DNA from: UBA7374 sp049890275
GTDB taxonomy: Bacteria > Verrucomicrobiota > Verrucomicrobiia > Opitutales > Coraliomargaritaceae
DNA length: 64,000 nucleotides
Direction: 5' to 3'
NCBI GenBank assembly: GCA_049890275.1
Contig: JBMHBT010000006.1
Location: 82,193 to 146,192 of the forward strand
Every line of letters starts with the position of its first letter. Position 1 is the stretch's first letter. This document shows, piece by piece, positions 55,686 to 64,000 of the stretch. Below the pieces are notes generated by a model, which made no database searches, was not told the DNA's origin, and saw only the letters and a program-made list of their open reading frames with translations. The position numbers and the translations under genes are program-made.

Positions 55686-56884
55686 TGAACCTATCTATGG
55701 CAGGCAAGGAGTGCATAGCCCTTATAATAAGCTTGATAGGTTTTAGCTCTCTAGCTTTGGCGGGCAGAGCGCCAACGCTAGCTGAGTTATATGAGGATGA
55801 TTTTCTTATTGGCACTGCACTTGCGGGTGGATTCGACCACGGCGACTCTCTGGGAAATAGTAGAAGTGAACGTTCAATCATCTGCCGCGAATTCAATGTG
55901 CTGACTGCGGAGAATTGTATGAAACCGTTGTACATGCGCCCCTCTGCAGGAGAGTTTAATTTTGCAGGGAGCGATGCCTTTATCGAGTACGCTCTGAAGA
56001 ATAATATGGAAGTGGTCGGGCACACCTTGGTTTGGCATCATCAGACGCCTTCCTGGTTCTTCTGTGATGCCCAAGGTAACGAATTGGGTCGTAAAGCCCT
56101 GATTGAGCGCATGCGACATCATATTCATACCATTGTCGGCCGTTACAAGGGGAAGGTACGTTTTTGGGATGTGGTCAATGAAGCGGTGGTCGTCGAGTCG
56201 ATTCCTAAGGAAGAACGTATGGCCAATGCTTTCGGCAAAGTTGCTCCTCAATATGCCTTCTTGAGAAAGTCAAAATGGCTGGAAATTATTGGCGAAGAGT
56301 ACATCGAACTCGCATATCGATTTGCCCATGAGGCAGATCCGGACGCATTGCTGCTCTATAACGATTACTCGTTGACCGATCCGCTAAAGGTACTGTTTAC
56401 CGCAAATATGGTGCGGGATTTAAAGGCCAGAGGCGTGCCGATTCACGGTGTTGGTATGCAGGCGCATTGGCATACCGAACATCCCTCTCTGGATGAAATA
56501 TCCAATGCAATTGAGACCTTGTCTGCAGTTGGCGTGCAAGTCAGTCTGACCGAGCTGGATATGAGTGTACTCCCCGTTGCTCAAAAGCATGTCGGGGCCG
56601 ACTTATCGGATTTGCTTGGTTACGAGGATCAGTTGAACCCTTTTGTAGAGGGAATCCCGATGGACGTGTTACAATTACAGGCGGATCGATTCAGGGAAAT
56701 ATTTAACTTACTATTGGAATATCGTGACGTAGTGGAGCGCGTTACCTTTTGGGGCGTTGCTGACGGACACTCCTGGAAAAATCATTATCCTATTCGGGGA
56801 AGAACGGATTATCCTTTGATTTACGATCGGAATTACCAACCCAAACCAGCCTATGAAGCGATCCACGCAATTAAGGCGAACTGA
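55685..56884 (+). CDS. Secreted GH10 endo-beta-1,4-xylanase
   Basis: 399 residues with a signal peptide (to about LALA, residue 26) and a single GH10 barrel. The conserved parts are FNVLTAENCMKPLYMRP, GHTLVWHHQTPSWF, WDVVNEAV with acid/base E166, YNDYSL, GVGMQAHWH and VSLTELDM with nucleophile E290, then TFWGVADGHSWKN. It cleaves internal xylan bonds outside the cytoplasm. It is the middle gene of a sulfatase-xylanase-sulfatase operon; the next sulfatase begins 5 bases downstream. Confidence 0.96.
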   Translation: MNLSMAGKECIALIISLIGFSSLALAGRAPTLAELYEDDFLIGTALAGGFDHGDSLGNSRSERSIICREFNVLTAENCMKPLYMRPSAGEFNFAGSDAFIEYALKNNMEVVGHTLVWHHQTPSWFFCDAQGNELGRKALIERMRHHIHTIVGRYKGKVRFWDVVNEAVVVESIPKEERMANAFGKVAPQYAFLRKSKWLEIIGEEYIELAYRFAHEADPDALLLYNDYSLTDPLKVLFTANMVRDLKARGVPIHGVGMQAHWHTEHPSLDEISNAIETLSAVGVQVSLTELDMSVLPVAQKHVGADLSDLLGYEDQLNPFVEGIPMDVLQLQADRFREIFNLLLEYRDVVERVTFWGVADGHSWKNHYPIRGRTDYPLIYDRNYQPKPAYEAIHAIKAN

Positions 56885-56888
56885 AATA

Positions 56889-58481
56889 ATGCACAGTATC
56901 CTAAAGTATATCCCCTCAATAGCTTCTTTATTTCTTTGCTTTGGGATCCTACTTGGAGCGGTCAGCGCGGATCCGCCTAACATTCTAATTGTCATCTGCG
57001 ATGATTTAAATGACTCGGTTGCGGGAATCGGTGGGCATCCTCAGGCGCGAACTCCAAATATCGATCGCCTAGCTGCCAGCGGGGTTCAGTTCCTCAACAC
57101 GGCCTCAAATGTACCCATCTGCGGCCCTTCACGTGCAAGTCTATGGAGTGGCCTTTTACCCACAACAACTGGCTTTTATGGCTACAAACAACAGGAGAAT
57201 CGCTGGCACAACAATCCCATTATTAAGCGTTCAAACACTTTATTTGAGCTAATGACGCAGAGTGGATACCGCAGCTTTGCTACGGGCAAGATTCACCACA
57301 ACGGGCATTCTGTTATGAAAGTGTTTGAAAATCCGGACGGCTATCCGGGGTACGGAAGTGCGCCGAACTTTGGTCCGTTACCAAACGACTACAATCCGGA
57401 TAATAAGAAGCATGGGATTGCACCACCATGGTTTCCGGAAGCGGCTCGGGAGATATCCGGTTGGGGGGATGGCTTCGGGCCGATTCAGGATATTAAAAAG
57501 TATGGAGAGTCATATCGTTGGAGTTTATTTCATGGTGGGGAGACTTGGGAGTATCGCAATGGGCATGACCGCGACCCCATGCCGGATGAGGTTCATGCGG
57601 CAGAGGCAGTCAACTTCCTGCAAAAAGAACATGATAAGCCTTTTATTCTGACTGTTGGCTTTAGTCGTCCGCATTCCCCTTGGTACGCACCGAAGGAGTA
57701 TTTTGATCTGTTTCCCTTGGAAGACTTGGAGCTAACTCCGCTTTTAGATGGCGACGTTGAGGACTGTTCCCGGATTTTAGTAGAACAAGAGGATAATCCG
57801 CAGCCCTGGGGTTGGTCTAAATATCGTCGTTTGATTGATGTCGGTGGCAAGGATCGACTACTGGAGTGGACACAGGCCTACCTTGCCTGTGTGGCTTTTG
57901 TCGATGCGCAGTTTGGACGAGTACTGGATGCGCTGGAGCGAAGTGTATACGCCGAAAATACCTTGGTTATTTTTACCAGCGATCATGGCTATCACATGGG
58001 TGAGAAGGAATATGTCTTCAAATACTCGCCGTGGGAGGAGAGTGTTCGTGTTCCGTTAGTCATCGCTGGACCTGGAGTCAGTTCAGGAGTCGTTTGCCAG
58101 AAGCCGGTATCCCTGGTGGATATTTATCCAACCTGCGTGGACTTCGCGAATGTAGAACCGCGACATGAGCTAGACGGTTATAGTCTGCGTCCGTTGCTCG
58201 AGAATCCTGCGGGTGATTGGGATGGCCCCGTATATAGTTTGAGTGCTTCGGCATCCAAAGGCAGGGTGGAGAAGAATACACCCGCACCGGATGCGTTACA
58301 GCATTTCAGTCTTCGTACGGAGCGTTATCGCTACATCCGTTGCCGGAATGGAGAAGAAGAACTCTATGATCATCTTCATGATCCTCATGAATGGACCAAT
58401 CAATCGACTAATCCTGAGTACAAATCCATCTTGGACGAGATGCGAGCGCATTTAAGCGAGGCTACCAGCTTGGATGTTTGA
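56889..58481 (+). CDS. Secreted sulfatase (sulfatase 3)
   Basis: 530 residues from ATG 56889 with a signal peptide ending near AVSA (residue 27). Sulfatase motifs are NILIVICDDLNDSVAGIGGH, the formylglycine cysteine C78 in CGPSRASLWSG, GYRSFATGKIHHNGH, FILTVGFSRPHSPW, VIFTSDHGYHMGEKEY and VDIYPTCVDFA. It differs from sulfatases 1 and 2 by CGPSR and a longer middle section, so it may remove a sulfate at another position. A small secreted protein gene follows after 41 bases. Confidence 0.92.
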   Translation: MHSILKYIPSIASLFLCFGILLGAVSADPPNILIVICDDLNDSVAGIGGHPQARTPNIDRLAASGVQFLNTASNVPICGPSRASLWSGLLPTTTGFYGYKQQENRWHNNPIIKRSNTLFELMTQSGYRSFATGKIHHNGHSVMKVFENPDGYPGYGSAPNFGPLPNDYNPDNKKHGIAPPWFPEAAREISGWGDGFGPIQDIKKYGESYRWSLFHGGETWEYRNGHDRDPMPDEVHAAEAVNFLQKEHDKPFILTVGFSRPHSPWYAPKEYFDLFPLEDLELTPLLDGDVEDCSRILVEQEDNPQPWGWSKYRRLIDVGGKDRLLEWTQAYLACVAFVDAQFGRVLDALERSVYAENTLVIFTSDHGYHMGEKEYVFKYSPWEESVRVPLVIAGPGVSSGVVCQKPVSLVDIYPTCVDFANVEPRHELDGYSLRPLLENPAGDWDGPVYSLSASASKGRVEKNTPAPDALQHFSLRTERYRYIRCRNGEEELYDHLHDPHEWTNQSTNPEYKSILDEMRAHLSEATSLDV

Positions 58482-58522
58482 GCGATTATTTAATTTCCTG
58501 TGAAAACTAGAATCATAATTCA

Positions 58523-59278
58523 ATGATGAAGAACGCTCCTCTTTTTTTATTTGCCGCCGGTGCTATGCTTCCGGTGGCTACGATGGCCATTGATCTTGTC
58601 GATTTTGACGCAAGTCAGTCAGTGGTTTCTCAGGCCGTTCAGTCCATTGATCGCACCTTCCAGTTGGTAACTCCCATTATTTCACCGGTTCAAAATGAGA
58701 ACTATTCAGGGAGTCCCATATACGGCTCTTTTCAGTCTCAGGGGAAGGCTTTGTGCGGAGTGAGTCCGAAAGAGGGTGCGGGGCTGAAAATTCGCTGGAA
58801 TCCGAAGAATGGTATGATGGGAGATAAACTTTCTGGGTTATTCCTATTTAAAAAGACAGACTTTCTCAATGGTTCCGGAAAGCAAATCGTTTCCTTGTCG
58901 CCGGGCAGTGATGAGGTGTCCGCGCAGGTGGGCTACTCCAATCCCGGTAAACACGGACCAGAATATCCGGTCCAATCCGCATCGTTTCGTTTGGTCATCA
59001 AAGACAATACAGGTTGGTTTATTTCACAACCAATGCCCATTGAATCAAAAAAATCGCTGCTCTTAAAAGCGACGACTCTCGAATATTCCAGTTATTCGAT
59101 TATGGTCAATCGCCCCGGTGAGTGTGGTCAGATTCGTAGTCAAGCGGTACCTTCTTTTCGGGATATTCGTTTTATCGGCTTTCGATTGGATGCAGTTCGC
59201 GGCAGTGATATTGCCGGCGGTTCAAACATTGGAGTGACTGAATTTTCCGTTAAAGGAACTTTTCTAGAGTCGAATTAG
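58523..59278 (+). CDS. Secreted protein of unknown function at the end of the xylan island
   Basis: 251 residues with a signal peptide (LFLFAAGAMLPVATMA). The mature part is beta-rich, with FRDIRFIGFRLDAVRG and GGSNIGVTEFSVKG near the C-terminus, which recalls carbohydrate-binding jelly rolls, but no family was recognised. It probably belongs to the sulfatase-xylanase operon. Its stop overlaps the convergent amidase stop by four bases. Confidence 0.65.
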   Translation: MMKNAPLFLFAAGAMLPVATMAIDLVDFDASQSVVSQAVQSIDRTFQLVTPIISPVQNENYSGSPIYGSFQSQGKALCGVSPKEGAGLKIRWNPKNGMMGDKLSGLFLFKKTDFLNGSGKQIVSLSPGSDEVSAQVGYSNPGKHGPEYPVQSASFRLVIKDNTGWFISQPMPIESKKSLLLKATTLEYSSYSIMVNRPGECGQIRSQAVPSFRDIRFIGFRLDAVRGSDIAGGSNIGVTEFSVKGTFLESN

Positions 59279-60015
59279 CCGTAGCGGCGGTGGAGGGTTT
59301 TGAGCGGGAAATATTTTCCGGGACAGACGGTTTTCTCACCGGGGAGTTCCTTGTGACCGGCAAATCGGGTTCGTTTGCGTAGAACGTCTCTTTGCAGCCA
59401 ATCGACAAGTTGTGTGAGTGCCTGAATTTGCTTTGTGCTGGGTCGGGTTTGTTCAAAGTTACCGACGAGGCAGATGCCGATGGCGCTCTGGTTGAGCCGG
59501 TAACTTTTCAGGTGTCCGCCGAGCAGTTGTTTGCGCCAGCGCGGGCCGATTTCGATTTCGCCGTCGCCGGAGTCGATGCCATTGCCGATAACAAAGTGAT
59601 AGGCGAGGCCGTTCTTCATGCCGCGGCGTCGGTGCCCGGCATCGTATTTTGCAGCGTTTCCAAATTTGACGGCGCTGTGGTGGACAACGATGGTATCCCA
59701 AAGTGCGGGTTTGACGGAAATGCCGGCGTTTTGCGCGCGTACGTTGCGAAGTTTATCCGAACCTGAAGTTGCCTGAACCGTAGTGGGAATGACGAGTCGC
59801 TGACCAATGCGAATGAGGTCGCTTTTCAGGCCGTTTGTTTGTTGAATATTGCGAACCGAGGTGCCGTATTTTCGGGCGATTTTGCTGAGTGTATCGCCTT
59901 TTTTTACGGTGTAGGTTGTTTTGCCGGATTGCGCGTACAATCGGGTCGCCATCGAAGCAATGCCTGTGGCTGCCAGCAGGGTGGTTTTAGCGAAAGTTCT
60001 GCGTGAGTGCGTCAT
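59275..60015 (-). CDS. Tat-exported LysM N-acetylmuramoyl-L-alanine amidase
   Basis: 246 residues from ATG 60015. The N-terminus has the twin-arginine pattern SRRTFAK followed by a hydrophobic stretch, so Tat export is likely. A LysM peptidoglycan-binding repeat (about 33-77) starts YTVKKGDTLSKIARKYGTS. An Amidase_2 (PGRP-like) domain has the zinc ligands in VVHHSAV, AGHKELPG and TVCPG, with YHFVIGNG and GICLVGNFEQ. It cleaves the bond between MurNAc and L-Ala in the periplasm. The frame up to 60069 is a less likely start. Confidence 0.88.
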   Translation of the reverse strand: MTHSRRTFAKTTLLAATGIASMATRLYAQSGKTTYTVKKGDTLSKIARKYGTSVRNIQQTNGLKSDLIRIGQRLVIPTTVQATSGSDKLRNVRAQNAGISVKPALWDTIVVHHSAVKFGNAAKYDAGHRRRGMKNGLAYHFVIGNGIDSGDGEIEIGPRWRKQLLGGHLKSYRLNQSAIGICLVGNFEQTRPSTKQIQALTQLVDWLQRDVLRKRTRFAGHKELPGEKTVCPGKYFPLKTLHRRYG

Positions 60016-60122
60016 ATTTGACCCACTCACAGCTTGCACAAATGATTGTCTGTGTAAAGTTTTGGTCATCGGGTACCTCAGGCATTTTCATTTGAGCGTT
60101 CACAGAATTTCATTTCGTCATC

Positions 60123-61640
60123 ATGCAGTCACTACAACATTTCCCTCTTGGTTCGCGTTTTCCGGATAGTCCGCACGCAGTGATCAGCAGTTTGCCGACG
60201 ATGGCGGACGTGCGTGGCTATGAGGAAAAGGCAGAGCATGTAATGCTGGCAATGGATTCGGGTTATCCGCGTTTTGTTGTACATAAATACGTGCAGCTAC
60301 TTACGGATTCTTATTTGGAGGAGGCAGGTTTAGTTGGATGTATGGCAGTTTTGGTGAACGGGCGTCGTGCAGCGGTTCGTTTGATTTCTTTTTGCGGGAA
60401 TAGTCTGGAGAAGCGGGAAATGGATGCCGGTATCTTTCTGGTGTATACATCGGATGGGGAAGGTGCACCAGCGGAGCGGATGCGTAAGTATGTGCAGCAC
60501 ACGGGCTGCGGGGTCTCTTCACGACAGGCGGAAGATTTGCTGGTTGAGCGTCATTTGCTGTCAGGGATTTTTAAGGAAAAGGCTTTTGTTGGCAATGCGG
60601 AGGCAGAAGCAGAGCGTCTCCTGGCGGAGCGGATGGGCTGTACAGCTCGTGATGTGCTGCTTTGCGCCAGCGGGATGAGTGCGTTCTATGCGGGTTTCGA
60701 AGCGGTACGTGAGCACCAGCGTGGGCATGGGCGCACGACTTGGCTGCAACTGGGCTGGCTGTATTTGGATTCCGGTTTGATCTTACGTGACTTCCTGGAA
60801 GACGAGGAGACTCTGGAGTGTGTTTATGATGTTTCAGACACGGAGGTGTTGCTGGATAAGATTCGCTCACTGGGTAGTTCGCTGGCTGCAGTGGTTGTGG
60901 AATGTCCGTCAAATCCCTTGCTGCAGGTCTGTGATCTGGAGCGAATATCTTCAGCTGTTCGAGAACAGGGCGGAGTGATGGTGGTCGACCCGTCCACGGC
61001 CTCGATCTTAAACTGTAATGTTCTGCCGTATGCTGATTTGCTGGTAACTAGCTTAACGAAGTATACTGCTTTCGAGGGCGATGTCATGGCGGGAGCGTTG
61101 GCTTTAAATCCAGCTTCGCCTCACTACGGTGGTCTGGTTGGACGTGTTTCGGCTTATCATGTGCCACCGTATCGGAGGGATCTCGCGCGATTGGTGTATG
61201 AAGCGGGGACAGCGGTTGATGTAATCTCGCAGATGAATGCCAATACTCTGCGGCTGTTTGCCTACTTGAAGGGTCATCCGGCAGTCAAGCGAGTGTTTTA
61301 TGCCGGCGAAGAGGAGCGCTTTGCGTCATTGCGGTCGGCAGAGGGTGGTGGCGGAGCCTTGCTTTCGATTGAGTTGGCCGGCTCAATGGAAGTGTTTTAC
61401 GATGTGATCCGGGTGATGAAGGGGCCTAGCTTTGGTACGCGTTTTACTCTGCTTTGCCCGTTCCTTTATCTGGCTCACTACGATCTGGTAACCTCGAAAA
61501 CCGGACGCGCAGTTTTGAAGGAAGTGGGTATTGATCCGGAGTTGATTCGTATTTCCGTGGGCATCGAGGCTTACGATGAAATCGAGGCGGTCTTTGAGGA
61601 GGCGCTGGCAGCTTCAATGGATAATGGGTGTACGATATGA
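60123..61640 (+). CDS. Transsulfuration-type PLP enzyme with N-terminal extension
   Basis: 505 residues. Residues about 150-500 are a Cys/Met-metabolism PLP-dependent (fold-type I) enzyme: CASGMSAFYAGFEA, VVECPSNPLLQVCDL, VMVVDPSTAS with Asp-289 and the PLP lysine K313 in SLTKYTAFEGD. Cystathionine gamma-synthase or O-acetylhomoserine sulfhydrylase is likely, but the aromatic and glycine pattern is divergent. Residues 1-150 are an extra region (AEHVMLAMDSGYPRFVVHKY, LVNGRRAAVRLISF) not found in the common short forms. It overlaps the next gene by four bases (ATGA). Confidence 0.8.
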   Translation: MQSLQHFPLGSRFPDSPHAVISSLPTMADVRGYEEKAEHVMLAMDSGYPRFVVHKYVQLLTDSYLEEAGLVGCMAVLVNGRRAAVRLISFCGNSLEKREMDAGIFLVYTSDGEGAPAERMRKYVQHTGCGVSSRQAEDLLVERHLLSGIFKEKAFVGNAEAEAERLLAERMGCTARDVLLCASGMSAFYAGFEAVREHQRGHGRTTWLQLGWLYLDSGLILRDFLEDEETLECVYDVSDTEVLLDKIRSLGSSLAAVVVECPSNPLLQVCDLERISSAVREQGGVMVVDPSTASILNCNVLPYADLLVTSLTKYTAFEGDVMAGALALNPASPHYGGLVGRVSAYHVPPYRRDLARLVYEAGTAVDVISQMNANTLRLFAYLKGHPAVKRVFYAGEEERFASLRSAEGGGGALLSIELAGSMEVFYDVIRVMKGPSFGTRFTLLCPFLYLAHYDLVTSKTGRAVLKEVGIDPELIRISVGIEAYDEIEAVFEEALAASMDNGCTI

Positions 61641-62089
61641 AGTCGGCTACAATCATCCGTCATCCGAAGGAGCGCCGGAGCAAGTGCAGCCTGACGCCTC
61701 TGGAGGGGCGTGGGGATTTAGAGTTTTTCCGTGCGCGGTCGGGTTGGCGTTTTGAGGCTTCTGGCTACACAGTGCTGGGGCTGAATGCGCCGGTACTTTC
61801 GGAGGCCGATGCGGAGCGTCCGTTGTTGTTGCTCGATAGTACCTGGCGGTTGTTGCCGCAATTGGAGAGTTGTTTGGTCGGAGAGGGGGTACGTCGCTCT
61901 TTGCCGTCTGTACCGACTGCGTACCCTCGGGTAAGCAAAGTAACGGAAGATCCGCTGGGCGGTCTAGCTTCTGTGGAGGCGCTTTTTCTGGCTCGTTTAC
62001 TTATTGGGCAGAGGGACGACTCATTACTGGAGGGCTATTATTGGCGGAAGGATTTTCTCGGAGGACTTCGCAAAGCGGGATGGTTGTAG
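61637..62089 (+). CDS. DTW/Tsr3-superfamily aminocarboxypropyltransferase-like protein
   Basis: 150 residues from ATG 61637. GLNAPVLSEADAERPLLLLDSTWRLLPQ is split by loops but carries the DxTW motif, and LPSVPTAYPRVSKV with GGLASVEALFLARLL follows. These are the landmarks of DTW (TapT/YfiP) and Tsr3 proteins, which transfer an acp group from SAM to a uridine of tRNA or to 18S rRNA. It overlaps the PLP enzyme gene and lies 470 bases before a 16S rRNA gene. Whether the target is tRNA or rRNA cannot be read from sequence. Confidence 0.65.
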   Translation: MKSATIIRHPKERRSKCSLTPLEGRGDLEFFRARSGWRFEASGYTVLGLNAPVLSEADAERPLLLLDSTWRLLPQLESCLVGEGVRRSLPSVPTAYPRVSKVTEDPLGGLASVEALFLARLLIGQRDDSLLEGYYWRKDFLGGLRKAGWL

Positions 62090-62351
62090 GGAATTATGGG
62101 GTATGATTACGTGTCGGATCGGCAGCAGTCTTACTTTTTCAACTCTATAAGTACTTGATTAACAGGCTCATTTTTCATGCCTGCTATTTTTTTCTTTTTT
62201 TTAAAAGAAAAGTCTTGATCGCTTAGACCTTCGCTACATTGTCCTCGCTTCCTTCACTTGGGGCGTACCGCCTCTGAAGCGATTGTTCTTTCCATTTTTG
62301 CAGCCGGTTTTTTCGGTTCTCAAGTTTTTCAAAAAATATTTGAAAAGACAC

Positions 62352-62381
62352 TTGACGGGTCGAAACGAAGTTGGCTCTATG
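62352..62381 (+). promoter_or_regulatory. Candidate rrn promoter
   Basis: TTGACG at 62352-62357 (5 of 6 to the sigma-70 -35) is followed after 18 bases by TCTATG (3 of 6). Upstream bases are A/T rich (AAAAAATATTTGAAAAG), like an UP element. It lies 180 bases before the estimated 16S 5' end. The weak -10 leaves this uncertain. Confidence 0.4.
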
Positions 62382-62404
62382 GCGGGCTTTCGTCTTTACG
62401 AATG

Positions 62405-62416
62405 TGCTCTTTGAAA
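62405..62416 (+). promoter_or_regulatory. boxA-like rRNA antitermination element
   Basis: TGCTCTTTGAAA closely matches the E. coli rrn boxA core (TGCTCTTTAACA), 24 bases after the candidate -10 and 146 bases before 16S. It is the expected NusB-S10 loading site in the leader RNA. Confidence 0.7.
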
Positions 62417-62561
62417 GTTTACTTTATGTGATTGTCGGTTTTACCGTCAATTCAATGTTTTAAAGCAAATTACACTATGTAGTTTGCGCACTTTAATTAG
62501 TAGTAGTTCATATAATAATCCAGAATTAGGATATTGAACTTCTCTGAATCTAATTCACATC

Positions 62562-64000
<1,439 letters not shown>

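Larger units (their letters stand above)
62090..62561 (+). other. rRNA operon promoter and leader region
   Basis: A 472-base stretch with no gene: AT-rich near 62150-62220, then the candidate promoter and boxA described separately. The last 100 bases before 16S are AT-rich and include GAATTAGGATATTGAACTTC and TCTGAATCTAATTC, which could pair in the processing stem with sequence downstream of 16S (outside the window). Confidence 0.65.

Noticed and set aside
62196..62250. TTGATC/TACATT as an rrn promoter
   Set aside because: The spacer is only 14 bases, too short for a sigma-70 promoter; the 62352 candidate fits better.

Overview
The window comes from a Gram-negative bacterium of the phylum Verrucomicrobiota, most likely an Opitutae/Puniceicoccales-type (Coraliomargarita-like) marine or saline polysaccharide degrader. 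The best evidence is the partial 16S rRNA gene at the right edge. At 62915-62932 it carries the target of the EUB338-III probe (ACACCTACGGGTGGCAGC), which is typical of Verrucomicrobia. Supporting evidence is a KDO biosynthesis gene and a TonB-dependent receptor (outer membrane), an McsA-McsB-ClpC operon, several formylglycine sulfatases, a PilX-like giant protein and DGDG-type C-terminal modules.

Layout. 0-6 kb: DNA uptake and translation housekeeping (dprA-rsmE, then rsmD and kdsA on the minus strand), a tandem-repeat membrane-anchored protein and tatD. Mosaics of short intergenic repeats separate these genes, and GC skew changes sign near 3.7-3.9 kb. 6-13 kb: trxB, pdxH, a PHP phosphatase, lysA, a two-subunit sodium:solute symporter and an RlmI-like methyltransferase. 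13-21 kb: a double-ACT protein, an SHD1-like secreted protein, a DUF3127 protein, then a metal-chelate uptake module. That module has a TonB receptor, a Fur-type regulator, an ABC ATPase, permease and binding protein, and a divergent PduO-type cobalamin adenosyltransferase relative, which together suggest corrinoid import. 21-34 kb: a DUF6883/DUF4926 pair, suhB, a YyaL/DUF255 protein, argH, an amidohydrolase, a zinc-finger-less Fpg, hisF, an alpha/alpha-barrel-like protein, acs and ilvE.

34-38 kb holds mcsA-mcsB-clpC, an arginine-phosphorylation protein quality control module. 38.4-59.3 kb is an apparently more AT-rich carbohydrate island. It encodes a cytoplasmic GH52 beta-xylosidase, a GPH-family symporter, three secreted sulfatases, a secreted GH10 xylanase, a XylR-like (LacI sensor plus AraC HTH) regulator, a PilX-like 1194-residue protein and a 1098-residue secreted protein of four tandem beta-rich modules. 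I read this as a locus for degrading and importing a sulfated or decorated xylan. Secreted GH10 and sulfatases make short xylo-oligomers, the GPH carrier imports them, and GH52 releases xylose in the cytoplasm. Three promoters in the island share a TAnACG/CGTATA inverted half-site.

59.3-64 kb returns to housekeeping: a Tat-exported LysM-amidase, a transsulfuration-type PLP enzyme fused to an unusual N-terminal region, a DTW/Tsr3-like protein, a 470-base leader with a boxA-like element, and the 16S rRNA gene running off the end. No tRNA, CRISPR array, transposase or phage gene was seen.
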